Of a stretch of 6,678 nt of DNA, positions 1 to 5,955 are shown in pieces. The stretch is from Bdellovibrionales bacterium. GTDB lineage: Bacteria; Bdellovibrionota; Bdellovibrionia; Bdellovibrionales; UBA1609. The position numbers and the translations under genes are program-made. Each line of letters begins with the position of its first letter. Position 1 is the first letter of the stretch. The stretch is taken from assembly GCA_026648125.1 (NCBI GenBank), contig JAPKGD010000097.1, positions 1-6,678 on the forward strand, written 5' to 3'. The notes under the pieces were generated by a model, which worked only from the letters and a program-made list of their open reading frames with translations, was not told the origin of the DNA and searched no databases.

Positions 1-53
1 ATGATTGACTCGATGAAGATCCCGGCTTAACTAAACCAGAGCCCGATCAAACC

Positions 54-221
54 CTAACGAAGTATCGGGACAAGTCCTCCTAAGTTCTGATGAATACGGT
101 CTAGCTCCTGAGCCAATAGAATTTTGGACTCTGGATATGCTTCCATCTCAAAAACAAATATAGGCGAGCTTGCGAAAAGTGGTTCGCCTACTTTCTCGAC
201 CGGGGCACCATGCGTTCCCAT
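54..221 (-). CDS. possible small hypothetical protein, 55 aa
   Basis: An open frame of 55 codons starts at ATG 221-219 and ends with TAG at 56-54. AGGA lies 7 bases before the ATG, a good ribosome binding site. The product is mixed in composition: residues 20-30 are hydrophobic/aromatic (PIFVFEMEAYP) and residues 31-50 look like an amphipathic helix. There is no signal peptide and I recognise no family. A second minus-strand frame immediately upstream (through about 300) also reads protein-like (FSVTEQLLRDF) and stops at 190-188, so the pair could be one older gene broken by a frameshift. It is divergent from the secreted protein at 343. Ordinary chance openness is a real alternative, hence low confidence. 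Confidence 0.3.
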   Translation of the reverse strand: MGTHGAPVEKVGEPLFASSPIFVFEMEAYPESKILLAQELDRIHQNLGGLVPILR

Positions 222-342
222 TTAGGGTTCCTAAAGTCTCGAAGTAATTGTTCGGTAACGCTAAATTGAATTTTGAAAATGTTTACCTTGCGGTTTGCGC
301 GGTCCTTTGCAAACTCTCCTTGAGATTTTATTGGAGGCTCAT

Positions 343-1017
343 ATGACCAGGTTCTTGCCGCTTTGCCTTTCATTACTTTTGATCGGTCCTCTGGCCGGGG
401 GAGCGTTGGCGGCAGAGTCTCGCTCGAGCCTTTGCCAAAAATTGCTGAAAGACGGTCGGGCGCTTATTTCGCGTAGGGCAATGAACCATTTAGAAACTTC
501 TCATCCCAACAAATTGATTTACTTAAATCTTTATGTGCCGACCTCGAGTTATTGGGATCAGTCGGCTTCTTCAGGGCAAAGTGCTTACATTCCACTTCGC
601 ACGAGGCTGGCCATTAATAAGGTTTCCGTTCTCGAATACTGGCTAGTTACCGGCAATATGACTCGGCTTTACTTGCGGGGGCGGCCCAAGGCGATGGCAA
701 ACTTGCTATGGGATTTAGAGCTTCAAAGCCAGAGGCTTGAGCGCAGAGCCTTTTATTTGGTCGAAGTGGGCAGGACCTCAGAACCTATTGATGCATATGA
801 CAGCGATCAGGTTGAGGAAGTGATGAATCGCTTTGTCTTCTCTCCTCATGCGTCCTTTCCTGGTTTTGGTGGGGTTGGAATCGGGATGGGACCCAATCGT
901 TCACTGAGGCTCGTGGTCCGAATTCTTGAGGGTCAAAATGGACCGACGAAGAAAGTAGAAACTTTCGAAGGGATCGACGTGGTGTATGAGGACTCGAGAC
1001 CCGCATTAGCGCAATGA
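343..1017 (+). CDS. secreted hypothetical protein, 224 aa
   Basis: The frame is open further upstream, but ATG 343 is preferred because GGAGG (333-337) sits 5 bases before it and the product then opens with a classic Sec signal peptide: positively charged N-terminus, hydrophobic residues 4-22, and an ALA-A cleavage site near residue 23. The mature protein (about 200 aa) is probably periplasmic or exported. It has one cysteine (C31), many arginines, and a glycine-rich stretch at residues 174-183 (FPGFGGVGIG). The start of the mature chain (LCQKLLKDGRALI) looks helical; the rest looks mixed alpha/beta. Two in-frame stops in tandem (TGA TAA, 1015-1020) end the gene. I do not recognise a family. 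It converges with the minus-strand block across a hairpin at 1023-1049. Export is well supported; function is unknown. Confidence 0.85.
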   Translation: MTRFLPLCLSLLLIGPLAGGALAAESRSSLCQKLLKDGRALISRRAMNHLETSHPNKLIYLNLYVPTSSYWDQSASSGQSAYIPLRTRLAINKVSVLEYWLVTGNMTRLYLRGRPKAMANLLWDLELQSQRLERRAFYLVEVGRTSEPIDAYDSDQVEEVMNRFVFSPHASFPGFGGVGIGMGPNRSLRLVVRILEGQNGPTKKVETFEGIDVVYEDSRPALAQ

Positions 1018-1022
1018 TAAAG

Positions 1023-1049
1023 GAACCAGGTCCTATTTTCGGACCGTTC
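1023..1049. terminator. hairpin between convergent genes, possible terminator
   Basis: GAAC (1023-1026) pairs with GTTC (1046-1049), and GGTCC (1029-1033) pairs with GGACC (1041-1045), around a 7-base loop. A 2-base bulge (CA, 1027-1028) lies on the left side. The hairpin occupies nearly all of the gap between the stops of two converging frames, which fits a shared terminator. Neither strand has a strong T-tract after the stem (AAACTATTT on plus, CTTTATCATT on minus), so intrinsic termination would be weak. Confidence 0.45.
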
Positions 1050-1052
1050 AAA

Positions 1053-1229
1053 CTATTTGGATTCAAATGCTTTTGCTCGTTCTATAGTTGAAAGCATGGT
1101 TGCTCCTGCCCGCTCGCCGAAATCAAAGATATTCTCTGGGGTAATTCCAAGTCTTTCGAATATAGGTGGTGTGATATGCTTTTGCCTCTTCATATCGGAC
1201 ATTAAACGTTCGATGGCAATTTTCTTCAT
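1053..1229 (-). CDS. small hypothetical protein (58 aa) or 3' extension of the cyclase
   Basis: The frame ends in TAG at 1055-1053. Its first plausible starts are TTG 1235 and ATG 1229; I used the ATG, though neither has a good ribosome binding site. The 58-residue product is charged and helical, with a lysine/arginine-rich N-terminal third and residues such as PPIFERLGITPENIF in the middle. It has no signal peptide and no family I recognise. The same frame stays open upstream without a start codon and runs back into the cyclase gene, meeting a GGGTTTT heptamer exactly where a -1 slip would enter it. It may therefore be an independent gene, the tail of a 450-residue frameshift product, or a decayed remnant. 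The opposite strand is also open here (1057-1272) but has no ribosome binding site or recognisable product. Confidence 0.42.
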   Translation of the reverse strand: MKKIAIERLMSDMKRQKHITPPIFERLGITPENIFDFGERAGATMLSTIERAKAFESK

Positions 1230-1309
1230 TTTCAAATGGGCACCGCCATTGATAAATGGAAAGAATGCCTGATATTCTACAAAGTAAGCTCGGCTCTCAA
1301 GAAAAACTC

Positions 1310-2404
1310 TTAAAAACCCTTCGTCAATCCGGGTTCGAGGCGAGAATCGAGGTGGGCGGCAAAGATCTGTACCTGGTCCTGCTTGCCTTTCAAAGGGACG
1401 GGCCCCAGGGGCTCGAAATGAATTTGCTCATGTCGATCGACGAGCTTTTTTAGTGAATCACTGATCAAAAACGCCTTCTTAAATTCATTGCAGCAGCCTT
1501 GAATGCGCGAGGCTGTGTTGATGGCATCACCATGATAGGCAATTTCGCGTTTTAGGATACCAATCTCTGCTACAGTTACTGATCCTACATTTGCACCGGC
1601 CTTGAATTCGGGCAGAAGACCGTACTCGTTGAGGTAGTAGGTTTTGCGACTTTCAATCGATTTCAGAAAATCGAAATAGAACATAATGCAATTCGCATTT
1701 TTCAAGCCACTACCAATTCGCCAGGTTAAAACCGCTTCGTCCCCTGCGTATTGGTAGATTTCTGCTCGATGCATTTGAGCAGAATCCGTAAGGTCATTAA
1801 AGCAATCGCGAATAAGTTGGCTATAGCGAATATGTCCCAATTTTTCCGCATGTTGAGTTGATGACTTAAGATCTAAAAACAGAAAAATACGCGTCTCTTG
1901 CTTGGGATGAAAATATTTTCCTTGAATGAGCTCCCAAAGCACCCGTGCACCAATCATCTCTCGCACATGTTTGAAAAATGTGAGTATGGACGCAACCAAA
2001 AATACGTACAAAAGAAAGACCAGAGTCGGCTTGCTGGATAGGCGGGCTACCAACGTGGGCACGATTTCAGTCGAAGAAATATTACCAAGCACAAAGGCTG
2101 CAACACGAGTCATCAGGACCATAACCACCGTCATCAAAACGAGAAATGAAGAGCGAAAGAGTATGGTGAATCCATAGGATTTTTGCCGAAGCTCATGAGT
2201 GTTCGAGAGAATTTCTGAGAGCCAATAGGTCAGACCAAACAGCGAGCTACCAATAAACCACAGGGTGATAGTGGATTGGTCTGAGGTGATCCCGTCCATT
2301 TGGTCTGACGTGCCATAAAAACGAATGAGAGAATAGACGGCGCCAGCAAAAAGCCAAAAAAGAACAGAGAAAATGAGCGATCCAAGCTTTCGCATGCACT
2401 CCAT
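1310..2404 (-). CDS. membrane-bound class III adenylate/guanylate cyclase, 364 aa
   Basis: This is predicted to make cAMP or cGMP from ATP or GTP at the inner membrane. Four hydrophobic segments (about residues 7-29, 46-66, 80-106, 127-147) are followed by a cytoplasmic class III cyclase domain (about 170-352). The metal-binding aspartates are D178 (FLDLKSST) and D222 (YAGDEAV). The HGDAINTASR motif supplies the catalytic asparagine N296 and transition-state arginine R300. The domain closes with the usual PLKGK...VQIFAA strand (337-350). Residues at the base-specifying positions appear to be Q218 and A289 rather than Lys and Asp, so ATP versus GTP cannot be called. The start is uncertain: ATG 2404 has no clear ribosome binding site, and ATG 2395 has GGAG only 3 bases away. 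It lies 70 bases downstream of a secreted-protein gene on the same strand, with a -10-like AATAAT (2460-2455) in the gap. Confidence 0.92.
   Translation of the reverse strand: MECMRKLGSLIFSVLFWLFAGAVYSLIRFYGTSDQMDGITSDQSTITLWFIGSSLFGLTYWLSEILSNTHELRQKSYGFTILFRSSFLVLMTVVMVLMTRVAAFVLGNISSTEIVPTLVARLSSKPTLVFLLYVFLVASILTFFKHVREMIGARVLWELIQGKYFHPKQETRIFLFLDLKSSTQHAEKLGHIRYSQLIRDCFNDLTDSAQMHRAEIYQYAGDEAVLTWRIGSGLKNANCIMFYFDFLKSIESRKTYYLNEYGLLPEFKAGANVGSVTVAEIGILKREIAYHGDAINTASRIQGCCNEFKKAFLISDSLKKLVDRHEQIHFEPLGPVPLKGKQDQVQIFAAHLDSRLEPGLTKGF
1313..1319 (-). other. candidate -1 ribosomal slippery heptamer G GGT TTT
   Basis: Read on the minus strand in the cyclase frame, the last codons are AAG GGT TTT TAA. 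G GGT TTT fits the X XXY YYZ rule in the correct phase and directly precedes the stop codon. A -1 slip would continue for 86 codons to the TAG at 1055-1053. The pattern is seen directly; function is inferred. I find no strong downstream stem or upstream Shine-Dalgarno-like stimulator, and GGGTTTT is not among the most efficient heptamers in E. coli. Confidence 0.3.
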
Positions 2405-2407
2405 TCT

Positions 2408-2420
2408 AAAGTTGAACTTT
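2408..2420. repeat. 13-bp inverted repeat AAAGTT-n-AACTTT before the cyclase
   Basis: This is a perfect 6-bp inverted repeat with a single central base, ending 3 bases before the cyclase start codon. The position fits an operator or a block to translation initiation. It could also be chance, since only one copy occurs in the window and no regulator gene is nearby. Confidence 0.3.
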
Positions 2421-2474
2421 GAGGGTTGGGTAGGTCCAAGTTGTTCGGATTGATATTATTCAGCTCTTGAGAGG

Positions 2475-2816
2475 CTATGGTTGGTCGAGCTCTACACCCA
2501 CAATTCGGCAGGTTTCAAAATCAGTAGTGACTACGTAATTGCCAAAAGCCTTCTTTTCCGCGGTAAATCCCGAGCGACCTAGGCGCCGTTCAATTTTGTC
2601 GAAAGAAATCATATACAGATCATGAGTCTTTATCGTTTTGCAGACATTTAAATATTCTGCAGACCTCAGCACGAGTTCATCCGGCCAAGAGGCCTCAAGG
2701 CGCCCAATTGCCTGGGCGGCTCGAACAGCGATGTTGAGGCATTGACCGCGGTCTTTGGCGAAGGCGAGCGGGACAAGGAAAGAACTCACTAAGAAGAACA
2801 GAACAAACTTTTTCAT
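2475..2816 (-). CDS. small secreted hypothetical protein, 113 aa
   Basis: The frame is open upstream to 2894, but ATG 2816 is chosen because GGAG sits 8 bases before it and the product then starts with a textbook signal peptide (MKK, hydrophobic residues 4-18, AFA-K cleavage near residue 20). The mature protein is about 93 residues and contains three cysteines (C26, C59, C103), an odd number, so one may be unpaired or make an intermolecular bond. The first half looks helical (residues 27-42), and the end looks like beta strands (NYVVTTDF, CRIVGVEL). No family is recognised. It is the first gene of the minus-strand block and lies 70 bases upstream of the cyclase, so co-transcription is possible. 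Its function is unknown. Confidence 0.82.
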   Translation of the reverse strand: MKKFVLFFLVSSFLVPLAFAKDRGQCLNIAVRAAQAIGRLEASWPDELVLRSAEYLNVCKTIKTHDLYMISFDKIERRLGRSGFTAEKKAFGNYVVTTDFETCRIVGVELDQP

Positions 2817-2839
2817 TTCGATGACTCCAAAGAGCGCAC

Positions 2840-2869
2840 GGTATAGCCAAAAAGATCTGCTTTTGACCA
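2840..2869 (-). promoter_or_regulatory. weak sigma70-like promoter candidate for the 113-aa secreted protein
   Basis: On the minus strand, TGGTCA (2869-2864, 4 of 6 against TTGACA) is followed after 18 bases by TATACC (2845-2840, 4 of 6 against TATAAT). Transcription would begin about 15-20 bases before the start codon at 2816. The match is modest and spacing is one base from optimal. It is the best candidate I see in the divergent gap 2817-2997. Confidence 0.22.
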
Positions 2870-2997
2870 GCGGATTGTCCACAACCTGGCTCAAACCTCA
2901 ACAGCTGGCGAACAATTTTTGGCGGGCCCATCTCTGTAATATGCCAGATTAAATATAGACGTTATGGCATGGTCAGAACCCTGCAGTGATAGTGATT

Positions 2998-3348
2998 ATG
3001 GCAAACGATTCACAAACTAATAGCCAAGTTAAAATTAAGCGAACCTTAGGCTCCCTCCTTTTGGCATTCTGTCTACTTGGGGCCGATTTGGCTGGGGCCG
3101 TGGATTACGGCGAGCCCGACAAGCAAAAGCATGTGATGGCGAGCTTCGGGATAGCCAGTATTTCCTATGGGGCCGCCCGGGCGGCTCGCTTTGGCCGGGT
3201 TTCCTCCGTTCTCATGTCGTCACTACTTACCATCGGAATTGGCTATTTAAAGGAGTCCACCGACCCCAAGTTTGATCACAGAGACATGCAAGCCAATTAT
3301 TCTGGTGCTGCAATGGGATTAATTTTGCCTTTGAGCTTTAGTTTTTAG
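2998..3348 (+). CDS. YfiM/DUF2279-like small membrane-associated protein, 116 aa
   Basis: A hydrophobic N-terminal segment (residues about 16-34, ending LAGA-V) acts as signal peptide or anchor. The rest matches the pattern of the YfiM/DUF2279 group of small envelope proteins: DKQKH (41-45), a hydrophobic helix, KE within GIGYLKESTD (80-89), then HRDMQAN followed by a glycine/alanine-rich hydrophobic C-terminus (95-116). The conserved Asp, Lys/His, Glu and Asp residues around membrane segments suggest a small membrane protein; the biochemical role of the family is not established. ATG 2998 was chosen; in-frame GTG codons at 2986 and 2992 are alternatives, and none has a strong ribosome binding site. 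It is followed after 49 bases by another secreted-protein gene on the same strand. Family assignment comes from motif memory, so confidence in it is moderate. Confidence 0.75.
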   Translation: MANDSQTNSQVKIKRTLGSLLLAFCLLGADLAGAVDYGEPDKQKHVMASFGIASISYGAARAARFGRVSSVLMSSLLTIGIGYLKESTDPKFDHRDMQANYSGAAMGLILPLSFSF

Positions 3349-3397
3349 TTCCATTTTGGGTAGGTAAATATAGCCCTTGATTTTGTGTGAGGAACCG

Positions 3398-4153
3398 ATG
3401 AAAACGCTGAACCTTATGAAAAATTCACTCATACTTTTTTTAGTCTTTTTGGCTAGCGGTGCAGCACTTGCGGCCCCAAAGGGTGTTGAACAGCGTGCTG
3501 TGGAAATGGCTCTTAGCCATTCTGAGCTAAAAATTAGATATGCTGGGCTTTTAGCCTTAAGAAAGCAAAAGGGCGCAAATTCGACGGAGTTTTATTGGGC
3601 TTCCCAACGAACTCTTGGCGACATTGACCAACAGTTAAAAAACCTTGAGGGCCGTGTACTCAGTGAGAAGGAATTCAGTGACTACGGCCTATACGTTGAA
3701 TGGAAATCAACTATTCTTCAGATCCTCATTCAAGAAGGTGGGGCACTAAACAATAATTTGCGACGATACCTTCGTGCCAACATTGGCACCGAACGTATTG
3801 ACGTACTTTTTATGCCCAAAATTTTTGAATTTTTACGGACCTCATCGCGTTCGGGGCAGGACGAACTTATTGAACTGGCCATGGGTCGTTTTTTACACCT
3901 TGCAACCTTGGCTGAACAACGTCGATCTTTGCCCCCCATGCTTGGGGAGCAGCCGACAATATTAGGGATGATTCCTGAACTTGAAGGTTTGGTGAGAAGC
4001 AAAAGAGTTACAGAACCGACGTTACTCATTCGTCTGGCTCGACTAGCAAAGAGTCTAAAAGTGCCACACAAATGGCTGAGTCAGTATATTGGTCAAATCA
4101 AGATGGGACGTTGCGAGTTCACAATCGGGTCCGCAGAGTTGGAAACTAAATAA
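3398..4153 (+). CDS. secreted helical hypothetical protein, 251 aa
   Basis: ATG 3398 follows GAGGA (3389-3393) by 4 bases, and the product opens with a signal peptide (hydrophobic residues 10-22, ALA-A cleavage near residue 25). A TTG at 3377 in the same frame is less likely. The mature protein (about 226 aa) appears almost wholly alpha-helical. Residues 34-57 (VEMALSHSEL...) resemble a HEAT-like helical pair, and the C-terminal third is rich in leucine and arginine (LLIRLARLAKSL at 209-220). It has one cysteine (C239). This suggests a helical-repeat scaffold or binding protein in the periplasm, but I do not recognise a family. It probably shares a transcript with the YfiM-like gene 49 bases upstream. 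Its stop is one base from the stop of the converging gene at 4155. Confidence 0.85.
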   Translation: MKTLNLMKNSLILFLVFLASGAALAAPKGVEQRAVEMALSHSELKIRYAGLLALRKQKGANSTEFYWASQRTLGDIDQQLKNLEGRVLSEKEFSDYGLYVEWKSTILQILIQEGGALNNNLRRYLRANIGTERIDVLFMPKIFEFLRTSSRSGQDELIELAMGRFLHLATLAEQRRSLPPMLGEQPTILGMIPELEGLVRSKRVTEPTLLIRLARLAKSLKVPHKWLSQYIGQIKMGRCEFTIGSAELETK

Positions 4154-4154
4154 T

Positions 4155-4700
4155 CTACTGACAAAGCCCAAAGCGGCCACGAACCAGCTTCAAAAAGTTT
4201 TCAGCATCTTCTATGGCCAAAAATGGCGGAGCGAGAAGCTCTTGCTCGCGATAAACAGAAAATTTCGAACCATTTTCTGGGTCAAATTCTTCAATCAACT
4301 GACACGATGATTTGTTGTGGAGGAGTGAACAAACTTTGGAACCAACCAGAACCTTTTGCATGGTCATTGCGTCCGAGACATCAAAATACCGTTCGCTCCA
4401 TCTCTCCGCCTCAGACATCACTTGGTAAGTATAACTTGAGGCCGGGTTAACCTGCATCACGCAGACATCTCCAGGCTCCAAACTGCAGTGGCCGGCTTTG
4501 ATCATGCGATCACGCTCAGTTAAAACTTCGCTGAGTCGAAAATAGATCATCTTTTGGACTTTTCCATCAATGCTTAGACGAAATGCCAAAGTTCCACCCG
4601 TATGGCGGTATTCTTCAGAGCGGATTCCGCAAAGGGGTAATTCAGAGAAAGAGGGAATGGAAAATGAAATGAATATGCTGACAGTGATGAAGCGAAACAT
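4155..4700 (-). CDS. secreted six-cysteine hypothetical protein, 181 aa
   Basis: The product begins with a signal peptide (MFRF, hydrophobic residues 5-18, SFS-E cleavage near residue 19). The mature chain of about 162 residues carries six cysteines (C24, C72, C80, C124, C133, C180), an even number that fits up to three disulfides in the periplasm or outside the cell. The pattern of short strands (TLAFRLSIDG, QKMIYFRLSEV, CVMQVNP) suggests a beta-rich first half. A C-terminal helix precedes a terminal Leu-Cys-Gln. I recognise no family. No clear ribosome binding site precedes ATG 4700, but no other start preserves the signal peptide. It is divergent from the AlkB-like gene and convergent with the gene ending at 4153. 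Confidence 0.82.
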   Translation of the reverse strand: MFRFITVSIFISFSIPSFSELPLCGIRSEEYRHTGGTLAFRLSIDGKVQKMIYFRLSEVLTERDRMIKAGHCSLEPGDVCVMQVNPASSYTYQVMSEAERWSERYFDVSDAMTMQKVLVGSKVCSLLHNKSSCQLIEEFDPENGSKFSVYREQELLAPPFLAIEDAENFLKLVRGRFGLCQ

Positions 4701-4701
4701 A

Positions 4702-4821
4702 ATGCTACGGCTAACACGGGCGAATTACTGTGTACAACAGGATTTAGAATGCGATCGGCGCTTGCCCAAGGCTGATAAATGCGTGAGCCTAGGTGAAATG
4801 TATTGCGTGCGGGGGCGGTAA
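4702..4821 (+). CDS. possible 39-aa four-cysteine peptide coupled to the hydroxylase
   Basis: A 39-codon frame from ATG 4702 ends with TAA at 4819-4821, overlapping the hydroxylase ATG (4821) as TAATG, the arrangement typical of translational coupling. The peptide is basic and has four cysteines (C10, C17, C27, C35) spaced C-x6-C-x9-C-x7-C, with residues CVSLGEMYCVRGR at the end. There is no signal peptide and no good ribosome binding site at 4702. The frame is open further upstream (to 4570) antisense to the neighbouring gene, with ATG alternatives at 4657, 4669, 4675 and 4687. It uses CGG and CTA codons more than its neighbours do. It may be a real microprotein, a leader ORF, or chance. Confidence 0.22.
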   Translation: MLRLTRANYCVQQDLECDRRLPKADKCVSLGEMYCVRGR

Positions 4822-5852
4822 TGAAGGGGCCATTGGCATATTGGCTGTCGATTTTATTTGCTGGTGCTGTAATTTCTGCCGTTCTTATGGGAGGGCCATG
4901 GGTATGGGTGGGGGCTGCCGTTCTTTTTGGACTGCACCCCATCTTAGATTTTCTGATCGGGAGAGAGTCGGACCAGATCAATCCAAATTCTAAAAGAGAA
5001 GGCCTTGTTTGGGATGGACTTCTCATGGTGACCCCCATATTCACGGCGGTCACGCTCCTTCTGGGCTGGTTTCAGTTTACAGCGGAAACTTCTATGGTCG
5101 CGAAAATCGGTGCGATGGTCTCGGTTGGCTTGGTGGGAGGATTTTTAGGTATAACCACGGCCCACGAACTGGTTCACCGTCTCAATGGATGGCAGCGCTT
5201 CCTGGGTTACTTTTTATTGTGGCAAGTGAACTTTGGTCATTGGGCGGTCGAGCATGTTTTTGGGCATCACAAAAATGTAGGGACCGACGAAGACCCGGCC
5301 ACTCCACGGCGCAATGAGTGGATTTATACGTATTGGCTAAGAAGTTATTTTGGAGGGCTTAAGAAGGCATTTCAATTTGAAGATGAGCGGCTAAAGAGAC
5401 GAAAATTCTGGGAACGAATTTTAAAAAACCGTGTTTTAGGGTCTTGGACATTACAGGTGCTCGTCTCCCTGGCCCTATTCAATTGGGGAAGCTGGCCTGC
5501 ACTTGCTTTTTGGTGGGGGCAAAGTGGAGTGGCTATCCTGTTGCTTAAGACGGTGGATTACATAGAGCATTATGGTCTCACCAGAGAAATTCGTAGCAAT
5601 GGACTGCCAGTTCCGGTTCAAGACATCCACTCCTGGGACTGCGACTATCGATTGACCAACTGGACTGTGTTAAATCTCGGTTACCATGGCCACCATCACA
5701 TGAAGCCCTTAATCAAATACCAAGACCTGGTCTCTAACTTTGGTCGTAAGCGCATGCCCTTTGGTTACTCGGCGATGTTTCTTCTCACACTTTTAGCGCC
5801 CGTCTATTTTGCGTTGATGAATCCGCGATTGAGTGAGCCCGTTTCGAGCTAG
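4821..5852 (+). CDS. AlkB-type membrane diiron hydroxylase (alkane monooxygenase-like), 343 aa
   Basis: This is predicted to be an inner-membrane non-heme diiron oxygenase that hydroxylates an alkyl chain, drawing electrons from rubredoxin or ferredoxin; no such partner is encoded in the window. Histidine boxes in order: HELVH (115-119), EHVFGHH (144-150) with H140 just before, DYIEHYGL (246-253, the AlkB NYIEHYGL signature with N to D), and YHGHHH (288-293). Box spacing and the GTDEDPAT stretch after box 2 place it in the AlkB/XylM branch rather than ordinary acyl desaturases. Hydrophobic segments lie near 4-24, 25-47, 62-86, 94-114, 207-244 and 316-333. It is somewhat shorter than typical AlkB (about 400). 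ATG 4821 follows GGGGG by 5 bases; TTG 4803 is an alternative. A lone -10-like TAGAAT lies at 4745-4750. The substrate cannot be inferred: alkane, fatty acid or another lipid are all possible. Confidence 0.9.
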   Translation: MKGPLAYWLSILFAGAVISAVLMGGPWVWVGAAVLFGLHPILDFLIGRESDQINPNSKREGLVWDGLLMVTPIFTAVTLLLGWFQFTAETSMVAKIGAMVSVGLVGGFLGITTAHELVHRLNGWQRFLGYFLLWQVNFGHWAVEHVFGHHKNVGTDEDPATPRRNEWIYTYWLRSYFGGLKKAFQFEDERLKRRKFWERILKNRVLGSWTLQVLVSLALFNWGSWPALAFWWGQSGVAILLLKTVDYIEHYGLTREIRSNGLPVPVQDIHSWDCDYRLTNWTVLNLGYHGHHHMKPLIKYQDLVSNFGRKRMPFGYSAMFLLTLLAPVYFALMNPRLSEPVSS

Positions 5853-5880
5853 ACTCTGCCTATTGTTAAGAATTGAGGCC

Positions 5881-5955
5881 TCTCCACTTAAGTCGGGAAT
5901 CTCTGGCTCAGCGATGCTCTGCTGTCGGAGACGCGGTAACATAGTTAAGTGGAGA
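5881..5955 (+). promoter_or_regulatory. structured leader that can mask the ribosome binding site of the next gene
   Basis: TCTCCACTTAA (5881-5891) is the exact complement of TTAAGTGGAGA (5945-5955), an 11-bp perfect inverted repeat. The downstream arm contains the GGAG (5951-5954) that serves the ATG at 5961. Between the arms a second stem forms: 5900-5907 with 5924-5931, eight pairs including two G-U. CTTAA in the upstream arm (5887-5891) could instead pair with TTAAG at 5866-5870, which would free the ribosome binding site. The pairings are read directly; a switch is inferred. It is only relevant if transcription starts upstream of 5881. Otherwise the repeat could be an operator. Confidence 0.4.

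Noticed and set aside
42..69. Stem CCCGAT / ATCGGG with a 16-base loop, considered as a terminator
   Set aside because: Six pairs, a long loop and no T-tract; likely chance.
12..83. Plus-strand stretch that reads like the acidic tail of an upstream gene
   Set aside because: A TGA at 6-8 interrupts this frame before the window edge, so it cannot be shown to belong to an upstream gene.
1057..1272. Plus-strand frame of 71 codons opposite the cyclase tail region
   Set aside because: It is antisense to the better-composed minus-strand frame, has no ribosome binding site, and its hydrophobic end is the mirror of lysine-rich sequence.
1926..2177. Plus-strand open frame inside the cyclase gene
   Set aside because: It lies opposite the membrane part of a clear cyclase and has low-complexity Thr/Arg/Ile composition.
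3730..4071. Minus-strand frame of 113 codons opposite the 251-aa secreted protein
   Set aside because: Basic serine-rich shadow product with no ribosome binding site, inside a gene that has a clear signal peptide.
4574..5053. Long minus-strand open frame (159 codons) across the divergent region and the hydroxylase start
   Set aside because: It overlaps two well-supported genes in other frames and gives a proline/serine/threonine-rich product typical of a shadow frame.
5009..5317. Plus-strand frame of 102 codons within the hydroxylase
   Set aside because: It is in the wrong phase relative to the conserved histidine boxes; the apparent Gly/His richness comes from those motifs read out of frame.
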